Assembly: GCA_964344215.1 (NCBI GenBank)
Contig: CAYFMP010000079.1
Coordinates: forward strand, 1 to 16,250
DNA: 16,250 bases
Source of the DNA: CAYFMP01 sp964344215
Lineage (GTDB): Bacteria > Pseudomonadota > Alphaproteobacteria > Rhodospirillales > Casp-alpha2
Reading direction: 5' to 3'
The notes beneath the pieces were generated by a model that worked only from the letters and a program-made list of their open reading frames with translations, had not been told where the DNA came from and searched no databases. Of the stretch, positions 1 to 5,947 are shown one piece after another. How positions within the stretch are numbered: position 1 is the first letter of the stretch; each line of letters starts with the position of its first letter. A program made the position numbers and the translations under genes.

Positions 1-22
1 TGCCAGGAGACCGGAGAGCGCG

Positions 23-55
23 TCTCAGCGATTCCATATCAACGTGAACCGCTCT
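23..55 (-). repeat. Extragenic repeat, copy 1
   Basis: Read on the - strand, this stretch matches the segment at 16181-16214 in about 30 of 33 positions. Both contain AGAGCGG, one variable base, the identical 16-mer TCACGTTGATATGGAA, two or three variable bases, then GCTGAGA. The two copies are inverted relative to each other and both lie outside genes. I infer a dispersed extragenic element of the kind common in alphaproteobacterial genomes. No coding capacity is evident, and its function is unknown. Confidence 0.65.
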
Positions 56-75
56 TGGGCGCGCCGATTCCCCGG

Positions 76-117
76 TTGACTTTTGTCAAATCCAAGACAC
101 GGGCGGCGCGTTAGGTT
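76..117 (+). promoter_or_regulatory. FNR/FixK-type box and -10 of the MoaD-like operon
   Basis: TTGAC-TTTT-GTCAA at 76-89 is a perfect inverted repeat matching the TTGAY-N4-RTCAA consensus of CRP/FNR-family regulators such as FNR, FnrL and FixK. A weak -10 candidate, TAGGTT (112-117), is centred 32 bp downstream of the box centre. That is the spacing expected when the regulator sits at about -41.5 (class II activation). Transcription would start near 124 and leave a leader of about 30 nt before the GTG at 153. No comparable hexamer lies 32 bp away in the opposite direction, so the site appears to point at the MoaD-like gene. Confidence 0.75.
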
Positions 118-152
118 CGGGTCGGTAGTACCATTGGCCGGGAGGATCGACC

Positions 153-476
153 GTGGACCGCAGTCTGATCGGACACAATTCCGCCGACGTCGTCGTTCAA
201 ATCGAGGTGCGATTTTTCAACAGCCTCGCCAAGTATCATCCTGGCGGCGAGGAACGGTGTCGGCTCGACTTGCCGGCCGGCAGCAACGTCGGCGACGTTC
301 TCGAGCGTTTCGGCATCGAAAAGGACGACGTCTACCTGGTGCTGTGCAACGGCCGCGACGTCACCCCCAACCTGGAGGGCGGGGTTCGCACCGAGTTCCA
401 GATGGGCGAGGGCGACGTTATCGCGCTGTCCGGCCCGGTTCCCTATAGTTGGGGCTACGGCTCGCCGGTCGTCTGA
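153..476 (+). CDS. MoaD/ThiS-family ubiquitin-like small protein
   Basis: This 107-aa protein has the pattern of the beta-grasp sulfur-carrier family: an opening strand (VQIEVRFFNSLAKY), the acidic D-L-P-A-G-S-N-V-G-D-V-L turn and helix, and a hydrophobic strand ending VIALSGPVPY. Family members usually end in a Gly-Gly that is adenylated and thiocarboxylated. This one ends SWGYGSPVV with no terminal GG, so a sulfur-carrier role is not assured without C-terminal trimming, and it may be a non-canonical member. The GTG start is chosen because GGAGG lies at 141-145 with good spacing. It sits behind the FNR-type box at 76-89, and a small membrane protein follows 57 nt downstream, probably in the same transcript. 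No molybdopterin or thiamine genes are nearby to fix its pathway. Confidence 0.75.
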   Translation: MDRSLIGHNSADVVVQIEVRFFNSLAKYHPGGEERCRLDLPAGSNVGDVLERFGIEKDDVYLVLCNGRDVTPNLEGGVRTEFQMGEGDVIALSGPVPYSWGYGSPVV

Positions 477-533
477 AGGCGGGCGCCCGCTCGGTCCGGG
501 GTTCGGGGCCGGCCTGGCTACGGAGGATGCGCC

Positions 534-716
534 TTGGACTATCTGGTCATGTTGGCGGTCGGCCTGGTCCTGTACTTCGTCTGCGACAAGGCGCTCGACC
601 GCCTCGAGCACATCCGCGGCAAACGCTTCGAGGACCGCAGCATCGTCTTCCTCGGCCTCCTCACGGCCAGTCTGCTGGCCGCCTTCTTCATCCTCGACAC
701 GCTGTTCGGGGGATGA
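534..716 (+). CDS. Small two-helix membrane protein
   Basis: This 60-aa protein begins at a TTG codon preceded by GGAGG at 522-526. The ATG at 527 is in another frame. Two hydrophobic stretches, roughly residues 3-17 and 37-54, flank a charged central segment with RLEHIRGKRFEDR, which is the layout of a helical hairpin inner-membrane protein. I do not recognise the family. It follows the MoaD-like gene on the same strand, so it probably shares the FNR-type promoter and would be made under low oxygen. It converges with the sucrose-phosphate synthase gene, leaving 38 bp between the stop codons. No terminator hairpin with a T-tract is visible there. Confidence 0.65.
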   Translation: MDYLVMLAVGLVLYFVCDKALDRLEHIRGKRFEDRSIVFLGLLTASLLAAFFILDTLFGG

Positions 717-754
717 CGGAAAACAAAGGTCAGCGGCCCGCCGCCGGATAACCG

Positions 755-2182
755 TCAGCGGCCGCCGCGCTCCCGCAAGTAAGCCTCGATGCGCCGTCCG
801 GCGTCGAGCGAGGCCGGCGGCCTGACGGCGGCCGGCGCAGCGCCTCGCATGGTCTCGGCAATCACCGCCAGGTACGCTTGCGCCGTCCGTTGCCAAGTGT
901 AGGTCGTCTCGACCCGCCGGATGGCCCGCGCCGACAGCTCGCCGTGCCGGTCGAGAGCGTCCAGCAAACCGCGGGCGATGTCGTCGGGCGAGAACGGGTC
1001 GACCAGGACGCCGGACCCGTCGGCGAAGATCTCCATCGGTCCGCCGTGTTTCGTCGCAACCGGCGCCAGGCCGGCCGCCGCCGCCTCGATCGGGGCGAGC
1101 CCGAACGGCTCGTAGAACGAGGTCAGCGCGAACACCGAGCCGCGACCGGCGAAGTAGCGGTAGGTGGCGGCCAGTTCGGCCTGCGAGAGGATGTTGAGGA
1201 AGTGGACGCTCCCGCGCAGGCCGGCCGAATCGATGACGGCCAGGATTTCGCGAAGCACCACCTGCTCGGCGGCACCGAGACGGCCGAGATCGCGGTCCGG
1301 GTCGTCGATGCCGCGGATGCAAAGCACCAGGGCGGCGCGGTCCCTGAGCGGCGCGCACTCGGCATAGGCGCGGACGACGCCGATGACGTTCTTCTTCTCG
1401 TCCAAACGGCTGGAGACGATGGTCGCCGGTCCGCCGTCGTCGCCGAACTGGGCGTCGAGGGCGGTCGACACGGCGGCGTCGGCGTCGCCCGGCTCGGTCG
1501 TGAAGACGCGGCCGTTGACGCCGGGCGGAACGACGGCGAAGCGCTGCTCGTCACCGGTATCGACGGCGCCCGCATACAGCGGATGGGCGTACTGCTCGCG
1601 CTGCTCTTGGCCGGTCGAAACGACGATGCGCGCCGCGCCGGCCATGCTCAGGCGTTCCGCCTCGATGCGCCGCGAAAACCGGTAACGGGCTTCCATGTCG
1701 GCCCAGTTGTCGGGCGTGGTGCCGAGCTTGTCCATCTTCTGGGCGCCCAGCGAGTGGCCGGTGAAGGTGAAGCCGAGGCCGCCCAGATGGCGGGCCAGGA
1801 CGCCGCAATAGCCGCCGTCGGCGTAATGGGTGGTGGCGAAATCGGGCGGGGCTGCGCCGTAGAACGCCAGCAGGTTGTCGACGAACTCCGCCATGTGCGG
1901 CCACAGCCGCTCCTTGTCGAGGAACTCCCCGCCGCCGCAGGGAAAGCGGAGGATCCGCAGCCGGTTCTCGTAGCCGGGGTAGGTGTCTTCGTCGGCGGCG
2001 AACTCCGACCAGGCCGGATCCTCGATGCGCCGCGTGACGATGTCGACCCGGTGGCCGAGGTCGGCCATCGCTTGCGCGACCTCCTTGACATAGACCAACT
2101 GACCGCCGAAATCGGGGTGTTCGGCGAGATGCGAATCGGTCGGGTCGAAGTTCCCTTGCGGGTTGAGGAATGCAATGTGCAT
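755..2182 (-). CDS. spsA: Sucrose-phosphate synthase-like glycosyltransferase (GT4)
   Basis: This 475-aa GT-B fold glycosyltransferase would transfer glucose from a nucleotide-glucose to fructose-6-phosphate, giving sucrose-6-phosphate in the cytoplasm. The N-terminal FLNPQGNFDP, the glycine-rich DFGGQLVYVKEVAQAM, FTGHSLGAQKM, SSRLDEKKN and the E-x7-E motif EPFGLAPIE (E358, E366) all agree with bacterial sucrose-phosphate synthase as I remember the Halothermothrix orenii enzyme (about 496 aa). No HAD phosphatase domain is fused, so a separate sucrose-phosphatase is needed and none is in the window. The start agrees with the family N-terminus although its ribosome site is poor. It lies 19 bp after the kinase stop, which suggests translational coupling. 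Mannosylfructose-phosphate synthase is the main alternative. Confidence 0.85.
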   Translation of the reverse strand: MHIAFLNPQGNFDPTDSHLAEHPDFGGQLVYVKEVAQAMADLGHRVDIVTRRIEDPAWSEFAADEDTYPGYENRLRILRFPCGGGEFLDKERLWPHMAEFVDNLLAFYGAAPPDFATTHYADGGYCGVLARHLGGLGFTFTGHSLGAQKMDKLGTTPDNWADMEARYRFSRRIEAERLSMAGAARIVVSTGQEQREQYAHPLYAGAVDTGDEQRFAVVPPGVNGRVFTTEPGDADAAVSTALDAQFGDDGGPATIVSSRLDEKKNVIGVVRAYAECAPLRDRAALVLCIRGIDDPDRDLGRLGAAEQVVLREILAVIDSAGLRGSVHFLNILSQAELAATYRYFAGRGSVFALTSFYEPFGLAPIEAAAAGLAPVATKHGGPMEIFADGSGVLVDPFSPDDIARGLLDALDRHGELSARAIRRVETTYTWQRTAQAYLAVIAETMRGAAPAAVRPPASLDAGRRIEAYLRERGGR

Positions 2183-2201
2183 GGGAGTGCCGATCGCCGG
2201 T

Positions 2202-2852
2202 TCAGGAAACGGCGGTTGTCGAATAGTCGGCGTTGATGACGATGTCGGCGCGATCCCGGTGCGACGAGATGATGTCGTGCTCGATCTTCAGCACGTCGTC
2301 GATGAAGGGATCGAGCTCGGCCGCGTCGCGCTTGCGCTTTTCGCGATGCGCCCGGGTCTCTTCGTAATCGCGAGCGATGAAGACGCGGGTGTCGACGTTG
2401 TCCAAGAGCGACGTGTAGGTGCCCTCGGCGATGGCGACGCGGGCGCCGGCGAAGGCCATCCGCTCGTCGCCGACGCTGTCGGTGTCGTAATCGACGAGCG
2501 GCTTTTCGATGCTGTCGGCGTCGTCGTGAAAAGCCTGGAGATGGGCGTCCAGGAGATCGAGCCGGACCTCCTGCGGGCCGACCCAGGTGATGTCCTTGCG
2601 CCGCGCCCGGTCGTTGGATCTGGGCGGATAGACGAAGTAGTCGTCCTGCTGCAGGATGACGCTGGCGATGCCCTCCGCGTCCAGCGCCTCGGCGATGGCC
2701 GTCGCCGTTTCCGACTTGCCGCTGCCCGATTCTCCGGCCACCGAAATGCTATATCTGCCGCCCGCATCGTCGATCTTGGGCAGCAAGGCCGAGACGATCT
2801 CCGCCGCCGCCCGACGATGGTGCGCTTCTACGATGATGGTGTCGCCACGCAT
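2202..2852 (-). CDS. P-loop kinase, uridine kinase/phosphoribulokinase type
   Basis: The protein is 216 aa with a Walker A motif GESGSGKS at residues 40-47. DDYF follows, as in uridine kinase-like enzymes where this Asp contacts the substrate. Further on come an EGTYT segment and a basic REKRKRD lid-like region. It should phosphorylate a small hydroxylated substrate with ATP, but the sequence does not identify which one. The ATG at 2852 is preferred because the P-loop then falls at a normal distance and the upstream extension is Pro/His-rich without family character; the ribosome site is weak. It is the first gene of a two-gene unit with the sucrose-phosphate synthase, so a sugar or sugar-phosphate substrate is a reasonable guess rather than uridine. 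Confidence 0.7.
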   Translation of the reverse strand: MRGDTIIVEAHHRRAAAEIVSALLPKIDDAGGRYSISVAGESGSGKSETATAIAEALDAEGIASVILQQDDYFVYPPRSNDRARRKDITWVGPQEVRLDLLDAHLQAFHDDADSIEKPLVDYDTDSVGDERMAFAGARVAIAEGTYTSLLDNVDTRVFIARDYEETRAHREKRKRDAAELDPFIDDVLKIEHDIISSHRDRADIVINADYSTTAVS

Positions 2853-2890
2853 GGCTCGATGTCCCGTTCCTGGCCGATGTCCCGGTGCCG

Positions 2891-2960
2891 TTAACCATAT
2901 CAAAACCGAGCGATGGTTATCATTATTCAATTGACCTGTAGTTGATTTTGATTAAAGAGG
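2891..2960. promoter_or_regulatory. AT-rich divergent control region with inverted repeats
   Basis: This region between the kinase (-) and the GalT/HIT-type gene (+) is far more AT-rich than its surroundings. TAACCAT at 2892-2898 and ATGGTTA at 2913-2919 form a 7-bp perfect inverted repeat with a 14-nt spacer, which could be an operator. TTGAT-TTTG-ATTAA at 2942-2955 is one base from a perfect FNR-type box, but no -10 hexamer stands 32 bp from its centre on either side. TTGACC at 2931-2936 could serve as a -35 element. Promoters for both directions almost certainly lie here; their exact positions cannot be fixed by eye. Confidence 0.45.
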
Positions 2961-3033
2961 AAATATCGGCCGCGCCGGGAATGCCGGGGTGCGGCCCATC
3001 AAAGGAATTCCCCGGGGCAAGACGGAAGGACGC

Positions 3034-4071
3034 ATGGAGTACGATCGCGCCTGGTCGGAATTGAATGAACGACTGCGCCAGACCAAGGCGGGCGGCGGCG
3101 GACTGCGCGCGGCGCTGGCCGAACTCGAGGCTCATCAGCGCCAGAGCGGCTTCGTCAAGGACGACCTGGCGGACGTCGAACGTCATGTGTTCCGGCACCC
3201 GGGCGATCCGACGCTGACATTCCGCGTACAGCACAACCCGAAGCGCGCGCTCAGGTTCGACGGCTCCGGCGTGCGCACGCCACCGGCCAAGACCGAGAGC
3301 GTCAACGGCGGCTGTTTCCTGTGCCGGGAGAACATCCGTTGGCAGCAGCAGCACGCCCAGGTCGGCTTCCAGATCACCATGACCGGCGACATCTACCATG
3401 CCTGGATGAACCCGTTCCCGCTGCTGCCCAATCACGTGGTGATCGCCGAACAGGACCATATCTCCCAGGAATGGGACATCGACGGCCACGGCCACGAGCC
3501 GGTGACGCTCGCCAGGCTGCTCGGCGATCTGTGCGAGACGGCGCAGCATCTGCCCGACCATGTCGGTTTCTACAACGGCGTCGACGCCGGCGCCTCGATC
3601 CCGAGCCACCTGCATTTCCAGTTCTTCCGCCGGCCCGCGACGGACCCTGTGTTTCCGCTCGAGCGGCGCGCCTTCAATCCGCCCGTCGAGGAAGGCGGCC
3701 CGGAAATCGCCGCCGGCTACCCGGTTCGGGTGGCACTGTGGCAGGGCAACGTCGGCCAGGTGGTGGCCAACGCGACCTATTGGGTCAGGCACTGGGCCGA
3801 ACGCAACCACGGGCGACTCGACCACCTGTCGTCGAACTTCATCGCCGCCGGCCGGGGCACGGACGACCACGTCTCGCTCTACTTCGTGCCGCGAGACCGC
3901 CAAAAGCGGCGCTGGAACGACTCCTACGGCCTGGTCGGCGGTCTCGAACTGTTGGGCGAACTGGTGTTCTCCAGCGACGACGAGAAGGCCATGCTCGATC
4001 GCGGCGAGATCGACTACTTCTACGTCGAGCGGGCGCTGGCCGCCGTACACACGCCCTTCTTCCACGATTGA
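3034..4071 (+). CDS. GalT/HIT-superfamily nucleotidyltransferase or sugar-nucleotide phosphorylase
   Basis: The protein is 345 aa. The HIT-superfamily catalytic signature H-x-H-x-Q appears as HLHFQ (H192, H194, Q196) after a GASIPS stretch, and a CxxC pair (C94, C97) in GGCFLC resembles the zinc site of galactose-1-phosphate uridylyltransferase. A central block, YHAWMNPFPLLPNHVVIAEQ, also fits the GalT/VTC2-like fold. Such enzymes go through a nucleotidyl-histidine intermediate, splitting or exchanging NDP-sugars. The ATG at 3034 has GGAAGGA at 3023-3029; an upstream in-frame GTG at 2989 lacks such a site. It diverges from the kinase/sucrose-phosphate synthase unit and converges on glgC with only 7 bp between stops. 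ADP-glucose or GDP-sugar phosphorolysis is a context-based guess, not shown by the sequence. Confidence 0.7.
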   Translation: MEYDRAWSELNERLRQTKAGGGGLRAALAELEAHQRQSGFVKDDLADVERHVFRHPGDPTLTFRVQHNPKRALRFDGSGVRTPPAKTESVNGGCFLCRENIRWQQQHAQVGFQITMTGDIYHAWMNPFPLLPNHVVIAEQDHISQEWDIDGHGHEPVTLARLLGDLCETAQHLPDHVGFYNGVDAGASIPSHLHFQFFRRPATDPVFPLERRAFNPPVEEGGPEIAAGYPVRVALWQGNVGQVVANATYWVRHWAERNHGRLDHLSSNFIAAGRGTDDHVSLYFVPRDRQKRRWNDSYGLVGGLELLGELVFSSDDEKAMLDRGEIDYFYVERALAAVHTPFFHD

Positions 4072-4078
4072 GAGGAAG

Positions 4079-5392
4079 TCACGTGTCGATCGTTTCCGGC
4101 CAACAGGGGTTCTGCGGGATGACGCCCGGGATGTAGCGCTCGCCCTGCCCCAACAGGCGGCGGTTGACGACGACGACGCCGCCCTCGGTGACGAAATAGC
4201 GCTGCTTGTCGAGAGCCGGGTCCTCGCCGATGACGGTGCCGTCGGGGATCTGGCACTGGTTGTCGAGGATCGTGTTCCTGAGCCGGACGCCGGCGCCGAT
4301 CTCGCAACCGGGAAGCGCCAGGACGCCGTCGAGCTGGCAGCCCGAATGGACCTTGACGTTGGAGAACAGGATCGAATTGCGCAGCCACGATTCGGTGACG
4401 ACGCAGCCGCCGCTGACCATCGAGTCCTCGACTCCGTGGTGATCGCCGCCGTCGATGAAGTGGGCCGGCGGCAGTTGCGGCTGATAGGTTAGCGTCGACC
4501 ACGACGGATCGTACAGGTCCATCGGCGGTTCCGGTGCGATCAGCTCGAGGTTGGCCTGATAGTAGGCGTCGATGGTGCCGACGTCGCGCCAGTAGGGCGG
4601 GCGGCCGGCGTGCGGGTTGACGAACTGGTGGGCCTGCAGGCGGTCACCGTCGGCCAGCGCCTTGGGGATGATGTCGCGGCCGAAGTCGTGGCTCGAATCC
4701 TTGTTGGCGGCGTCCTCGCGCAGGCGGCGGCTGAGGTAGGCCGACGACACGATGTAGATTCCCATGCTGGCCATCGCCCGCTCCGCATCGTCGGGGATCG
4801 GCTTCGGAATCGGGGGCTTCTCCTCGAAACCGACAATACGCCCCGACTGGTCGACCTCCACGACGCCGAACTGACCGGCGGCGTCGGCGACCGGTACCGA
4901 CAGGCAGGAGACCGTGAAATCGGCGCCCGAATTGACGTGCTCGGCCAGCATCTCGCCGTAGTCCATGTTGTAGACGTGGTCGCCGGCCAGGATCAGGACG
5001 TGTTCGGCGCCGTACCCCTCGATGATGTCGAGCGACTGGTAGACGGCGTCGGCCGTGCCCAGGAACCAAGTCTCGTCGCCGGTCCACTGCTGGGCCGGGA
5101 TGAGGTCGATGAAATCGCCGCGCTCGGTGTTGAGGTAGGTCCAGCCGCGCATGACGTGCTGGATCAGCGAATGCGACTTGTACTGGGTCAACACGCAGAC
5201 CTTGCGGATGCCGGAATGCAGGCAATTGGACAGGGTGAAGTCGACGATCCGGAACTTGCCGCCGAACGGCACCGCCGGCTTGGTCCGCCAGTCGGTCAGG
5301 ACGCCCAAGCGCTCGCCGCGGCCGCCGGCCAGGACCAGGGCCAGGGTGTTGGTGGTCAAGCGGCTGATGAAACGGGCGGCCAATGCCGGCAT
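4079..5392 (-). CDS. glgC: Glucose-1-phosphate adenylyltransferase
   Basis: GlgC makes ADP-glucose from ATP and glucose-1-phosphate, the committed step of bacterial glycogen synthesis. The 437-aa protein has the nucleotide-binding LAGGRGERL at residues 21-29 and WRTKPAVPFGGKFRIVDF from residue 35. GTADAVYQSL, GFEEKP and a C-terminal left-handed beta-helix region with repeated hexapeptide-like turns follow. Length matches the family (about 420-440 aa). The ATG at 5392 is chosen for the GAGGAG nine bases upstream; a TTG at 5419 is possible but that ribosome site would then be inside the gene. No glgA, glgB or glgP is present. Beside sucrose-phosphate synthase, the ADP-glucose could feed glycogen or sucrose, since some bacterial sucrose-phosphate synthases accept ADP-glucose. 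Confidence 0.93.
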   Translation of the reverse strand: MPALAARFISRLTTNTLALVLAGGRGERLGVLTDWRTKPAVPFGGKFRIVDFTLSNCLHSGIRKVCVLTQYKSHSLIQHVMRGWTYLNTERGDFIDLIPAQQWTGDETWFLGTADAVYQSLDIIEGYGAEHVLILAGDHVYNMDYGEMLAEHVNSGADFTVSCLSVPVADAAGQFGVVEVDQSGRIVGFEEKPPIPKPIPDDAERAMASMGIYIVSSAYLSRRLREDAANKDSSHDFGRDIIPKALADGDRLQAHQFVNPHAGRPPYWRDVGTIDAYYQANLELIAPEPPMDLYDPSWSTLTYQPQLPPAHFIDGGDHHGVEDSMVSGGCVVTESWLRNSILFSNVKVHSGCQLDGVLALPGCEIGAGVRLRNTILDNQCQIPDGTVIGEDPALDKQRYFVTEGGVVVVNRRLLGQGERYIPGVIPQNPCWPETIDT

Positions 5393-5484
5393 GGCGGCGC
5401 TCTCCTCAAGACGATCCAACCCTTCCCGCCCCGATTGTAGCGTTTGGGGGCTCGTTGTCGAGGCGGCTGCCCTCGGGCCGGGTC

Positions 5485-5505
5485 GGCGACGACGACGTCG
5501 TCGCC
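5485..5505. other. GC-rich perfect hairpin between phasin-like gene and glgC
   Basis: GGCGACGAC and GTCGTCGCC form 9-bp perfect arms around a 3-nt loop, in the 169-bp gap after the phasin-like stop and before glgC. No T-tract follows on the - strand, so it is not a standard intrinsic terminator. It may pause or end the phaC-phasin transcript, stabilise its 3' end, or be a protein site. It could also simply reflect GC-rich trinucleotide composition. Confidence 0.35.
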
Positions 5506-5561
5506 TTCGTTGGCGCCGGATAAACGACGGCCCGGCTTCCTCGGCGCCTCAGCCCGATCGC

Positions 5562-5885
5562 TCAGATATGTTCGACGTCGACGTCATGGGCGCGTTTGCC
5601 GTAATGGTCGAGCAGGTCCGGGCCACAGCACGGCGAGGCCGGCTTGCGGCCTTTGCGTTTGCGGATCTTCGGGTTGACGGCGGCGGTGGCCGGATCGTCC
5701 GAGCGACGGTGGGCATGCATGTGATCGAGCAGCGCGAACTGCTGCTCCAAGAGACGCATCTGCGCTTGTATCATCAGCGAGGTTGTCGCGGTCCAGGCCT
5801 GAAAGGCCATCTGCTGGAATTTCAACGAGGCGGAGAAAAAATCATTCATTCCGGTGGCTGCCGACCACTTCGAATGTTCAAACAT
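5562..5885 (-). CDS. Phasin-like PHA granule-associated small protein
   Basis: The protein is 107 aa. The N-terminal half (about residues 13-60, MNDFFSASLKFQQMAFQAWT onwards) is an amphipathic, Gln/Ala/Leu-rich helix of the sort phasins use to coat polyhydroxyalkanoate granules. A basic linker, KIRKRKGRKPA (about residues 73-83), resembles an AT-hook or the basic tails of nucleoid-binding PHA proteins. The C-terminus carries CCGPDLLDHYGKRAHD and ends acidic, which I do not associate with any known phasin. The ATG at 5885 has a strong AAGGAG site. It follows phaC by 62 bp on the same strand, and that neighbour is the main support for the PHA role. It is shorter than classic phasins of about 110-190 aa. 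Confidence 0.65.
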   Translation of the reverse strand: MFEHSKWSAATGMNDFFSASLKFQQMAFQAWTATTSLMIQAQMRLLEQQFALLDHMHAHRRSDDPATAAVNPKIRKRKGRKPASPCCGPDLLDHYGKRAHDVDVEHI

Positions 5886-5947
5886 TATTTTTTTCTCCTT
5901 CGCGCCGGGTCCCGTGTTGACACGGCTCAGCCGGCCCTCCCGCCGCA

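Noticed and set aside
729..763. Direct repeat GTCAGCGGCC (729-738 and 754-763) between convergent genes
   Set aside because: It is short, occurs in only two copies and partly lies in coding sequence. There is no evidence of a function or an array.
5485..5505. Intrinsic terminator after the phasin-like gene
   Set aside because: The hairpin is strong but no T-tract follows on the - strand, so it is listed only as a hairpin of unknown role.
5917..5930. TTGAC-ACGG-CTCAG before the phasin-like gene as another FNR-type box
   Set aside because: Two mismatches fall in one arm, and the overlapping CCGTGT-TG-ACACGG palindrome explains the resemblance just as well.
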